NCBI RefSeq assembly: GCF_000277815.2
Contig: NC_018475.1
Location: 1 to 64,000, forward strand
DNA length: 64,000 bases
From: Encephalitozoon hellem ATCC 50504
Taxonomy: Eukaryota > Microsporidia > Unikaryonidae
Direction of reading: 5' to 3'
In this document: in pieces, positions 1 through 7,695 of the stretch
How the letters are laid out: the number at the start of each line of letters is the position of its first letter
Position numbering within the stretch: position 1 is the stretch's first letter
Made by a program: the position numbers and the translations under genes
The notes under the pieces: model-generated
The model's input: the letters and a program-made list of their open reading frames with translations, nothing else
Database searches by the model: none
Told to the model about the DNA's origin: nothing

Positions 1-99
1 CTCTTCATTATATCACTTGCAATAAATATTCCCATGTTTGCCTTAATTGTTGCCTTTGCCAAGAACAAGGGGATAGGAAACTTAAGCAAACTTTTATGA
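1..99 (+). CDS. Partial: C-terminus of a membrane protein
   Basis: Frame 1 is open from the window edge to a TGA at 97-99. It encodes about 32 residues with one strongly hydrophobic stretch (LFIISLAINIPMFALIVAFA) followed by a short lysine-containing tail (KNKGIGNLSKLL). This looks like the last transmembrane helix and cytosolic tail of a polytopic protein, for example a transporter. The family cannot be named from so little. The next gene lies on the opposite strand, so the 160 bp that follow are a convergent, AT-rich spacer. Confidence 0.45.
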   Translation, partial: LFIISLAINIPMFALIVAFAKNKGIGNLSKLL

Positions 100-116
100 A
101 CAGGTATAAAACAAAC

Positions 117-169
117 AATTGTCTTTATACGGATGGCATTGTCCAAGCGTATTTGTAATTGTCTTTATA
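117..169. repeat. 13-nt direct repeat in AT-rich spacer
   Basis: AATTGTCTTTATA occurs at 117-129 and again at 157-169, 40 bp apart, in the spacer between two convergent genes. The function is unknown. In sequence this AT-rich it may be chance. Confidence 0.4.
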
Positions 170-258
170 TAATGTAGATGAGTAGGTTGTTCAAAGTGTT
201 TATATTATTTAATTTGTAAATTGACTTGGATAATTTAAAAATCATTTTAGCGTTCAAA

Positions 259-846
259 TTAGTACTTATTTGTGCTCGTTATTACTTCACTTCTCAATAT
301 TGTGAATTTCTGTTGATATTTGATGGTGGGATATTTACTTTTTGATCTAAGCCTAGATATGTTTTCCTTTAGCTCGCCATTAGGAATGATTTGAAGAATC
401 CTGGTTTTGTTGTCTGATAGAAGCTGTGGCAAATGTTTAAGAAGAAAGTTTCCAAACTTCTCATAATTAACTCCACAAAGAATGGACCCAAGAAAATAGT
501 CTATAAGAAGGGTGTGTATCGAAATGCTATTCTTGAGACATACCATTCTCTTCAATACAGAGTAAAATAAGCTATCTACGGTTTCAAAGGTTACTACCAC
601 TTCCAGTACTTTTTCTGATATAAGAAATATGTTTCTCTCTAGCTCTGCTTCTTCTAGGGCAATGATTTTTCTATATCCTGTTTTCCTTCTGTATGAAACA
701 TCAAGGCAGCAAAATATTTTTTCTATTTCTGAGCGCTCCTTTACATGACTTTTTATTTCTTGTGTTTTCTTTATTTTTGGCTTTTCTTTGGCCTTTTTTC
801 TTTCATTAGCCTTTTCTATTCTGAACTTCTTGAATAGCTTTCCCAT
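259..846 (-). CDS. Hypothetical protein, 195 aa, lysine-rich N-terminus
   Basis: I do not recognise this protein. The first 40 residues are very rich in Lys/Glu/Arg (KKFRIEKANERKKAKEKPK), which suggests nucleic-acid binding or a nuclear/nucleolar protein. The middle (about 55-140) is mixed hydrophobic and probably helical, with two Cys (FCCLD). The Arg/Lys-rich tail has no known motif. ATG at 846 is preceded by CCCTACTTCA, so a CCC signal supports this start. It is the first of a run of minus-strand genes ahead of the ABC transporter, 45 bp away. Confidence 0.7.
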   Translation of the reverse strand: MGKLFKKFRIEKANERKKAKEKPKIKKTQEIKSHVKERSEIEKIFCCLDVSYRRKTGYRKIIALEEAELERNIFLISEKVLEVVVTFETVDSLFYSVLKRMVCLKNSISIHTLLIDYFLGSILCGVNYEKFGNFLLKHLPQLLSDNKTRILQIIPNGELKENISRLRSKSKYPTIKYQQKFTILRSEVITSTNKY

Positions 847-891
847 TGAAGTAGGGCGATTAGAACAAATTAGTTAACTCAATATAATTTA

Positions 892-2850
892 TTAATCGAC
901 TATTATTTCATCTAACTTCACGTCCAGACTCTTAGTGCTGACTGTCAACCTCACGTTTGGGCTAAACTTAAAAACGAGAAATAATGCAGACAAGATGAGT
1001 GTAGTAAGAAACGAGAATACCGTCAAAACCATCAAGAATCCGTCAGAGAGGTAGCATCTATTTAGAAATGTGATTGTATAGTTGAGGGAATCCTTTAGAG
1101 GGATATCCTCTTGATTTACTTGGAATCCGTTGATCTGGCTCAGAAAAGAAATAAATCCAGGCGATATAGAGCTTCTTCCACCAAGAGTAACATAGAAAAG
1201 TGCGTCTAAAAGTAGAAATGGGCAAAGAAACAGAGCATATGATGTTGGATATAAGTATTTCATAAACCAATATCTATCTCTTAGATCTTCTAGCTCCATA
1301 CTCAACCAAAGAGGCCTTAAGAATGTTGTAAGTATGAATGCTGCTACTCTGGCTATGTTCAATGTATAGTTGTCTTTTGAAAAAGCCTTTACCATTGTCA
1401 TGAAAACAACCATTCCTAGAGGTGTGATAAGAAACATCAGAACTGCTCTTGCAGTCAACACATCCCTAAGCTGAGTTATACCTAGGAGAAGGCAGAAATA
1501 GGATGATCTTATTATCGAGAATACACACTCATATACCAACGTTGAAATCAAAAGAGATATTTGGCTATAGTCACACCTGAATGATTCTTTTCGAAGAAGT
1601 GTACTGTTATCCAGGAAGGTCGAGTCATTAAATATAGAAAAGCATGTGACAAATGGCAGCATGCTATAGGCAAAGAAGTCCAAGACGTCGTTGTACAATA
1701 TTTGCAGGTCTCCATAATTTTTTTCCAGAAAGATTTGCAGGTCATAAAGATATTTTTCACCTGGTGTCGAGTACTCTGGCGATATTCTGTTAATGAACTG
1801 AAAGACGGAGTACTTCACCTTGTCACATAAAAAAAAGAATAACAATGTTGCCATTCCCATTTTGAATAAAAATACATTTCTCATGACCTTATTTCTGTAA
1901 TCTATTTTCAGCTGCCTGACGAATAGATGCCAGACATGCCTCCATGAGACTGAAGAGATAGCGAAGCGTTGTGTGTTTTTTTCAAGAGTAGCTTCGCCAT
2001 ACCACTCCATTGCTTTCTTTGTGCTCTCCGGTGAGCGTAAGTCTTGAGGCTTTATGTTTCTTATTTCTAGTTCAAACAAATACTCTGCAATGGAAATATT
2101 CAATGGCCTTTGCATCCCAATAGAAGCAAGAAAATCGTCTATCCCTGAAGTGGGCCCTGCATAGACTATCTTTCCTCTATCTAGAAATATCATGTCATCG
2201 AACAACTTAAACATCGAATTTCCTGGCTGATGCACAGTCATCAAGACGATCTTGTTTTTAGTTTCTGCATACTTTTTTAGTATTCGGACGGTGTCTAGAG
2301 CCAGGCGCGAATCTAATCCGCTTGTTGGCTCGTCAAGGAATATCACATCAGGGTCTATCACAAGCTCTACAGCAAGCATGACCCTTCTTCTTTCTCCTCC
2401 GGAAATAGACGAAATCAATGTCCCTCTCAATCTTTCCAGCCCTAGATCCCTGATTATATCATCTATTATTGATGGGATGTTGGAGTCTTTTATCTCTCTT
2501 CCTCTGAAGATAAGTGAGTATCTTATAGATTCTTCTACTGTGAGCCCCGAGGTAAAGGTATCGAATTGCTCTAGGTAGGAAGTTGTTTCAAGCCATTTGT
2601 ATACCTTCCTTTGCTTCCCATCGAAAGTAACTATCCCAGACGTCAACGCATCGCTGTCTACGTTGCCCATTAGGAGATTAAGGAAGGAAGTTTTACTACT
2701 TCCACTCCCTCCCATTACAGCAGTCAGCCTTCCAGAAACTATTTCGCCAGAAATTCCGGAAATAAGATCCACATACTTCTGGTTGAGGTTTTTATTCTTA
2801 TTAGGCACTTTCAAAAATACATTTTCAAATCTTAGTACCCGGCTTGCCAT
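892..2850 (-). CDS. ABC transporter, ABCG (White) family half-transporter
   Basis: An ATP-driven export pump of the ABCG type, with one N-terminal nucleotide-binding domain followed by one membrane domain, so it would act as a dimer. Visible motifs are Walker A at about 47-55 (GGSGSSKTS), the signature SGGERRR, Walker B with D-loop (VIFLDEPTSGLD) and the H-switch VHQPG, then a hydrophobic C-terminal half with several membrane spans. The Gly that normally precedes the Walker A Lys is Ser. The start chosen is the ATG at 2850, just after AAAAGGGT (GGG signal). The frame stays open upstream to about 2961, but only TTG is available there. The substrate cannot be told. Confidence 0.9.
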   Translation of the reverse strand: MASRVLRFENVFLKVPNKNKNLNQKYVDLISGISGEIVSGRLTAVMGGSGSSKTSFLNLLMGNVDSDALTSGIVTFDGKQRKVYKWLETTSYLEQFDTFTSGLTVEESIRYSLIFRGREIKDSNIPSIIDDIIRDLGLERLRGTLISSISGGERRRVMLAVELVIDPDVIFLDEPTSGLDSRLALDTVRILKKYAETKNKIVLMTVHQPGNSMFKLFDDMIFLDRGKIVYAGPTSGIDDFLASIGMQRPLNISIAEYLFELEIRNIKPQDLRSPESTKKAMEWYGEATLEKNTQRFAISSVSWRHVWHLFVRQLKIDYRNKVMRNVFLFKMGMATLLFFFLCDKVKYSVFQFINRISPEYSTPGEKYLYDLQIFLEKNYGDLQILYNDVLDFFAYSMLPFVTCFSIFNDSTFLDNSTLLRKESFRCDYSQISLLISTLVYECVFSIIRSSYFCLLLGITQLRDVLTARAVLMFLITPLGMVVFMTMVKAFSKDNYTLNIARVAAFILTTFLRPLWLSMELEDLRDRYWFMKYLYPTSYALFLCPFLLLDALFYVTLGGRSSISPGFISFLSQINGFQVNQEDIPLKDSLNYTITFLNRCYLSDGFLMVLTVFSFLTTLILSALFLVFKFSPNVRLTVSTKSLDVKLDEIIVD

Positions 2851-3071
2851 ACCCTTTTGCCATTCTTTGCCTTGAAAAGACACAAGTGACCAACCATCCT
2901 TGTGGTGTTGCACATTCCTTATCGTTTGCGAGGGAAGCGAATAAACACTTTGCTTTGCCAATATAATACTCTCCTTTACTAAGATACTTTAATTAGATAT
3001 TTTTGGTTCAAGACTCAAAGGAGAAGGTCCATTGAAGCTCCTAAATGCCCAAATTCAGAAGACATCAGGGC

Positions 3072-4454
3072 TTATTTGCTTTTCCCGTGCGAATTGACAT
3101 TGATTCCTCTTGTTTCCACATAAAGCTGCGTACTCTTCTCCATCCTTGGAAAGTATCCTTTTCTTGTAGTGTAGTTTTCCTCGTCCTTAAGAGTGAGCCG
3201 CCCCTTCAACGATATTTCTACAGGCTTAAAAACCCCATCCTCGCTACTTTCACCCAGTGACTCCCTCTGCATGGTGACACTCTTGAAGGTTCTAAGAAGC
3301 TGCGAAGGCTCAAGGCCAGAAGGGTATTCTCTCATTCTTTCAATTTCAGCCAGCTTAATAAGATATGAAATATAGTGGGTGTTTATGATCTGAAACTCCT
3401 TTTTTTCAAATGCATGTAGCTCATTCATAGCATTTCTATACTCGCTTTCAATCTTATTTCGAACATCGCTGATATTGCTCTGGAAGGCCTCAACATTTTT
3501 CCTGAAGTCACCTATACTTTCCTTAAGTTTTTTCTCCTCCTCGACCAATCGCAATTCCCCTGCCTTTAAGAGCTCCTGAAGTTTGTCACAGGCCTCTACA
3601 TAATTCAAGAGACTATGAGATCCATTTGGAAGTTCAGAATGGTTTCCACTTATCTTACACTTGGTACAGACCGGAATAAAGCACTCTTCACAGAAGTAAT
3701 CTACCATCGTGTCCATGTGGCTAGCACAGTAAATAAACTTTTTCTTTCCAACTTCATTGAAGTAATATCTTACATGTCTTTTGAGAAAATGGTCATTGTG
3801 CACCTCTTCATCACAGTCACTACAAAAACTTGCCCTTTCTGCAGGGCAGAAGGATGTCGATTGGTTCACACGGCATCTATCACATATAAAGCTTCCCTTC
3901 GACCTCATCTCTAGCTCTGCATCGTATTCAAAGGTTATTTCAAAAAGAGGCAGAATTTTGCTTGGGTCCTTGATGGCATACCAATAATTCCTTATGTCTG
4001 TCTGTGAGTCAGATAGGAACCCCACATGATATCCAGGGTCGCTGGTAATGAAAGAGTTGTAGTGCCCAGGAGGATTCATCTGCTTGACATATTCTTTCGA
4101 TACATAAATCGACTCTCCAACAGCAACAGAGCAGAGTTTAACCTTGTGGGTGATGGAATCCTGAGATAGTGGAACACCGAAAACAGGAAAGTAAGTCGTG
4201 GGGCCTATCTCGGTACAGAATGCCCTTATTCTCTTTGTATCTCCAAATCTCTTCTCAAATGCTGCTGTTTGCTGCGGGTTCGCAATTTCCTCTAGCCTTT
4301 CTATTTTCAAGGTTGTACTGTCTAATAGATATTTCAGCAAATACTCAATGTTGTGCATGAGGGGAGCAAAAAACAACAAACAAATCCCGTTCCTGAAAAT
4401 TGATAATAGATCTGTAATATATGAAGATAATTTATTTCGGATCCTAATACTCAT
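3072..4454 (-). CDS. B-box zinc finger / coiled-coil protein (TRIM-like)
   Basis: A 460-aa protein with two adjacent cysteine/histidine clusters in the middle (about 193-285). The first is CDRCRVNQSTSFCPAERASF followed by C-D-C-D-E-E-V-H; the second is CASHMDTMVDYFCEECFIPV followed by C-T-K-C and a GNH/H pair. This is the B-box1-B-box2 layout, followed by a coiled coil (about 290-370) as in TRIM proteins. No RING precedes the B-boxes; the N-terminal 190 residues are of unknown fold. A ubiquitin-ligase role is therefore not supported. Its ATG overlaps the TGA of the upstream gene in ATGA (4451-4454). Confidence 0.75.
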   Translation of the reverse strand: MSIRIRNKLSSYITDLLSIFRNGICLLFFAPLMHNIEYLLKYLLDSTTLKIERLEEIANPQQTAAFEKRFGDTKRIRAFCTEIGPTTYFPVFGVPLSQDSITHKVKLCSVAVGESIYVSKEYVKQMNPPGHYNSFITSDPGYHVGFLSDSQTDIRNYWYAIKDPSKILPLFEITFEYDAELEMRSKGSFICDRCRVNQSTSFCPAERASFCSDCDEEVHNDHFLKRHVRYYFNEVGKKKFIYCASHMDTMVDYFCEECFIPVCTKCKISGNHSELPNGSHSLLNYVEACDKLQELLKAGELRLVEEEKKLKESIGDFRKNVEAFQSNISDVRNKIESEYRNAMNELHAFEKKEFQIINTHYISYLIKLAEIERMREYPSGLEPSQLLRTFKSVTMQRESLGESSEDGVFKPVEISLKGRLTLKDEENYTTRKGYFPRMEKSTQLYVETRGINVNSHGKSK

Positions 4455-5074
4455 GCACTGAGAATACCTATTTGCACTATAACAGTGAAATCGTCTCCTA
4501 ATGAATATGCTAGTATGTGAGAATCTAGAAAGGAGAAAACAATGTCTCCTTTAAATTCCTCCAGAACCCTTAGATCTTTTCCTCTAACCCTCACAGTCAC
4601 TAAATCAGCCTTATGCTCAGGAACCCTAAGTCCTATGTATTCAGACTTTGTTCTAATAACCCCAAAAGACTCTAATACAAGTCTTCCAGTCTTCTCGGCT
4701 TTTATTTCAATCTCGTCGGAGCTTAGAGCCTTGAACCCGTTTGCTACAATGCTGAGTAATGGAACACCTCCTGCAATATTGTAAGTCTCATCATACACTT
4801 TCACTCTCTTTTCCACCCTAATCAGATCTCCTCCTATGCTGGCTTCATAGTTATATTTTAGTGTTTTATCCTCCAAAGTAAACTTCTGAGTTTGACTCAA
4901 CATCGCCACAAAATCCTTGATCCCAACTGTAAAACAGCAATCGCAAAACTCCGGCATCTCAACTAGAATCGACCTCGAACATATGCTTGTTTTTGAGACA
5001 GTTATTTTCGAGGAGAACTTCCTCATAAACATGAGAGTGCTGTGAAGTAAGGGAGATAGCCTGATGCTTCCCAT
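4451..5074 (-). CDS. Hus1-like checkpoint sliding-clamp subunit (candidate)
   Basis: A 207-aa protein whose second half resembles the C-terminal domain of Hus1, a PCNA-fold subunit of the 9-1-1 DNA-damage clamp. There is a linker and helix (VPLLSIVANGFKAL) and a strand pair rich in alternating hydrophobics (EIEIKAEKTGRLVLES). The end (VFSFLDSHILAYSLGDDF then a VQIGILS tail) looks like the Hus1 ending. The N-terminal domain seems shortened, because the canonical first strand and helix are only partly recognisable. A Rad9-like gene lies 6 kb away (11455). ATG 5074 follows TACCCATTCAT. The fold assignment is by eye and could be another PCNA-like protein. Confidence 0.5.
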   Translation of the reverse strand: MGSIRLSPLLHSTLMFMRKFSSKITVSKTSICSRSILVEMPEFCDCCFTVGIKDFVAMLSQTQKFTLEDKTLKYNYEASIGGDLIRVEKRVKVYDETYNIAGGVPLLSIVANGFKALSSDEIEIKAEKTGRLVLESFGVIRTKSEYIGLRVPEHKADLVTVRVRGKDLRVLEEFKGDIVFSFLDSHILAYSLGDDFTVIVQIGILSA

Positions 5075-5152
5075 ATGAATGGGTAGGCACCAAAATTGCT
5101 CTTCAACAGAAAATCAATTTTATTCACATCAAGACTCCGTTCATGGAATAAG

Positions 5153-5374
5153 TCACATAATGTCAAAGCATGCGATCGTTCCTCCATTTATCAGCACCTC
5201 ACCTATATATATTTCCTCCTCTCCATCAGCCTGGAGATAACTATCCTTTAGATGCGTATTTACATGCATGTCAAAGTTTTCCAGCACTCCTCGATATGTT
5301 TTGTTGTTGAGAGTAATAATTCTAACACTCTTGCTTCTGTTCTTTTTGAGGATCTCTAAGGCTGGCAATTCCAT
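5153..5374 (-). CDS. Sm/LSm-fold snRNP protein (SmD1- or LSm4-like)
   Basis: A 73-aa protein consisting of little more than an Sm fold. Sm1 motif: SVRIITLNNKTYRGVLENFD followed by HVNTHLKDSYL; Sm2 motif: VLINGGTIACFDI. The NTHLK stretch recalls SmD1, while the LPALEIL opening recalls LSm4. The usual Arg/Gly tail of either is absent. It would form part of a heptameric ring on a U snRNA or on mRNA. ATG 5374 is preceded by GATACCCTTCGA (CCC signal). Which ring position it occupies cannot be settled from the sequence alone. Confidence 0.75.
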   Translation of the reverse strand: MELPALEILKKNRSKSVRIITLNNKTYRGVLENFDMHVNTHLKDSYLQADGEEEIYIGEVLINGGTIACFDIM

Positions 5375-5404
5375 TCGAAGGGTATCGCACTGTTAAATTA
5401 TCCA

Positions 5405-6136
5405 TCATTTTCTTTGCGTCCTTTTCTTCTGCTTTACTGTAACTGTCTCTCCGCCTAGAGCATCACTGTTCTTCAGGAGTGTATCCCCTCTATAAACATC
5501 CTGCTTGCTTACAGATATCCCTGTTCTATCGTAGATGATTTTCTTGAGCATCCTAACATTTGAGCAATCTATCACTAAGCTTTCATACTCTGTTTTAATC
5601 CCTTTGTCGAATATCACTGTTACATGGCTTCCTTCCTCCCCTTGTATCTCTGAGTTGCATGATCTTGCTTTTAAGTGATCATTTATCTTCTCATCAGCAA
5701 TGTATTCATTACAAAACGGGCACCTCTTGTAGCCAATGCTATTCCTTACTTCTTTATAGTATCCATCTTCAAATACATAACAAGCTCCGCTTTCTTTCAA
5801 AATCCCGACGACTTTAAATCTATTGAATTCAGACAGCGAATGAGATCTTCTCCTGAATCTCCTGCGATACTTGTAGAAGTCATACACCTCTCCCTTCTCA
5901 ATCTGGCTCACAACTCTCAAATAGCTTTTTCTCACTCTGAGATAATCCTTCTGGGCTTCTGGATCGATTGGCAAAAGTGCTAGTTCTTCATCCAATGTGC
6001 TGCCTCTCATCACGCTCTCCAATGCAGCTTTTTTTATGATCTTCCATCTCTCTTCGTCTGGATACAATACTGTAAAGCTCATGGGCTTTCTTCGGCATGT
6101 TTCTATAGTTCTTCGGAAATCATCCTTCTGTGCCAT
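5405..6136 (-). CDS. SF3a subunit 1 (Prp21/SF3A1)-like splicing factor
   Basis: A candidate U2 snRNP SF3a subunit. The N-terminal region (FRRTIETCRRKPMSFTVLYP then a helix) resembles a SURP module. A middle segment CPFCNEYIADEKINDHLKAR matches the conserved SF3A1 block around CP-TGEKIP-KM-EHM. The C-terminal 75 residues look like a ubiquitin-like domain, which also ends SF3A1. At 243 aa it is about a third of the human protein. The first in-frame ATG is at 6136; the frame extends upstream to 6214, but only a GTG is there and no CCC signal is seen. A short intron upstream cannot be excluded. Confidence 0.55.
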   Translation of the reverse strand: MAQKDDFRRTIETCRRKPMSFTVLYPDEERWKIIKKAALESVMRGSTLDEELALLPIDPEAQKDYLRVRKSYLRVVSQIEKGEVYDFYKYRRRFRRRSHSLSEFNRFKVVGILKESGACYVFEDGYYKEVRNSIGYKRCPFCNEYIADEKINDHLKARSCNSEIQGEEGSHVTVIFDKGIKTEYESLVIDCSNVRMLKKIIYDRTGISVSKQDVYRGDTLLKNSDALGGETVTVKQKKRTQRK

Positions 6137-6262
6137 AGAAGTAAACACAATCTTACCAATACCAGATAAATGCTTTGTTTTAGTATCCAATGGCCTTAGG
6201 TTTACAATAGGCACTGTAAGTGTTCACCATAGGTATTATAAATAACCTTGCATAAGCCCCGA

Positions 6263-6442
6263 ATGGAGAAAATGGAAAAAAAGACTTCAAAACAAGAAAA
6301 GCCTAAGGTATTCGACTCGCCTGCGACGAAGAAAAAGGTGATGACACCGTTAAGATCAGCCCTGCGCAGCTCCAATGGGCGGATCGGGATCTTTCTCAAG
6401 AAGATGCAGGAACTGAGCTATGAGGACAAGGAAAACCTATAA
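6263..6442 (+). CDS. Small basic protein with Cdk-site, RxxL and KEN motifs
   Basis: A 59-aa frame with ATG at 6263 right after AAGCCCCGA (CCC signal), divergent from the SF3a-like gene and with TATTATAAATA at about 6234. The product is basic. It contains SPATKK and TPLR, which fit proline-directed (Cdk-type) sites, RSALRSSN, which fits a loose destruction box (RxxL), and ends in DKENL, a KEN box three residues from the end. No family is recognised. The motif set suggests an APC/C substrate or inhibitor, but all of these motifs are short and could be chance. Confidence 0.55.
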   Translation: MEKMEKKTSKQEKPKVFDSPATKKKVMTPLRSALRSSNGRIGIFLKKMQELSYEDKENL

Positions 6443-6509
6443 AAACAATGACCAAAAGATTAAATTCGATCAAAGTCCATTTTATTTAGAGCCTCGGTTA
6501 CTCATATGT

Positions 6510-6899
6510 CTACTTTATATAATATGCATGCTTTATCACCTCAAATGGATCATTTTCAATGCATTTTCCATTCACTATGTAGTTGTCCAAAATTATGTGT
6601 GTTTCCTTGAAATTGTATATGAAATGCAACTCACAGACCTTGGTAAAGAACCTATCATAGATCGACATGAGATTGTTTATCAAAGAAAGCACATACATCT
6701 CGTTTTCATCCTCCACAACAAAGGCTATGAATAGATTTCCAAACCTATTGAAGACGATGGTCTCGCTTCCATCGATAATGTTCCTCTCCTCCTGAGCGAT
6801 CACCATCGATCTTATTTCCTCATCGGAGAGAGTGGCCTCGTATGTTCTTTTTAGCCTTGTTTCTCCGTTCAGACTAAATCCGTAGATCTTCTTTATCAT
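6510..6899 (-). CDS. AP adaptor complex sigma subunit
   Basis: A 129-aa longin-fold small subunit of a clathrin-type adaptor complex. It has the sigma pattern: an opening strand IKKIYGFSLNGETRLKRTYE, a middle FNRFGNLFIAFVVEDENEMY, and the diagnostic block DRFFTKVCELHFIYNFKETH then ILDNYIVNGK. In sigma subunits this block reads D-K-Y-F-x-x-V-C-E-L-D-I-I-F-N-F. Length is near the usual 140-160 aa. I first considered zeta-COP, but a better zeta-COP lies at 63427. Which AP complex it belongs to is unknown. It is divergent from the EF-hand gene at 6971. Confidence 0.8.
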   Translation of the reverse strand: MIKKIYGFSLNGETRLKRTYEATLSDEEIRSMVIAQEERNIIDGSETIVFNRFGNLFIAFVVEDENEMYVLSLINNLMSIYDRFFTKVCELHFIYNFKETHIILDNYIVNGKCIENDPFEVIKHAYYIK

Positions 6900-6970
6900 G
6901 AGATGGTAAACATCATTATTTTTCTAACCGGTATGAAACATTGATGACGAGGATCCCCACCTCACCCTCA

Positions 6971-7573
6971 ATGGGGCTTCTAAGTAGCACAATGCTTTGT
7001 GAAGAGGAAATAGAGGAGCTAAAAAACACCACCTTTTTCGACGAAAGAGAGATAGAGCACTTGTACGAGAGATTCCAGTTTCTAGATAAAGAGTCTCGTG
7101 GATACCTCACATATAACGAGCTGAACAATATCCCTGAGTTCCAATCAAATCCTTTCAGTCATCTAATAATGAAGAGTATTGAGAAGATGACAGATTACGA
7201 AAAAATGACATTTCCCCATTTTCTCGAGTTCCTGGGGATTTTTTCCGAGAAGGCCAGCAAGAAAAGCAGGATAAGATACCTATTTGATATCTTCGACTTG
7301 AACGGAGATGGTAGGCTTTGTAGAAATGTCCTTATCAGAGTTAACAAGATGATGGGTCAGGATGGAAAAACAGAAGAAATCGAAAATCTCTTAAACATTT
7401 ATGACGAAGGAGGAAAAGGATACTTGGACATATCTGATTTTAGCAAATTTTATGAAAGTGACCCGCTTATCGATAAGAACATGATCATTGACTTCTCGAA
7501 GAATCTAAAGCGGCGTAAGCAGGTGGGATTCATGCAGGTATTATGGCCATCGACCTACAAAGACGGAGAATGA
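6971..7573 (+). CDS. Calcineurin B-like EF-hand protein
   Basis: A 200-aa protein with the calcineurin regulatory B subunit layout (four EF-hand positions). EF1 is LDKESRGYLTYNEL, EF3 FDLNGDGRLCRNVL and EF4 YDEGGKGYLDISDF; EF2 is unrecognisable. Several calcium ligands are missing (no Glu at position 12 of EF3, no acidic residue at position 5 of EF1 and EF4), so calcium binding is probably weak. The start at 6971 (after TCACCCTCA) gives MGLLSS, a good N-myristoylation signal as in calcineurin B; an ATG at 6944 would bury it. It could also be a CHP- or recoverin-type relative. Confidence 0.75.
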   Translation: MGLLSSTMLCEEEIEELKNTTFFDEREIEHLYERFQFLDKESRGYLTYNELNNIPEFQSNPFSHLIMKSIEKMTDYEKMTFPHFLEFLGIFSEKASKKSRIRYLFDIFDLNGDGRLCRNVLIRVNKMMGQDGKTEEIENLLNIYDEGGKGYLDISDFSKFYESDPLIDKNMIIDFSKNLKRRKQVGFMQVLWPSTYKDGE

Positions 7574-7695
7574 GTCGGGGAGACCCCGGCACCCATCGAT
7601 TTTTCCAATAAAACCTGTGGTATTACAACTTCTGCCTATCAACGGGCAGCCTAAACTCATACACATAAATAGAGAATTTGAAAGCCCACACCAAA

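Noticed and set aside
6510..6899. First reading as zeta-COP
   Set aside because: The VCELHFIYNF block fits AP sigma, and a better zeta-COP is present at 63427.
7577..7590. Hairpin CGGGG-AGA-CCCCG after the EF-hand gene
   Set aside because: A 5-bp stem without a T-run; eukaryotic genes do not use such terminators, so no function is assigned.
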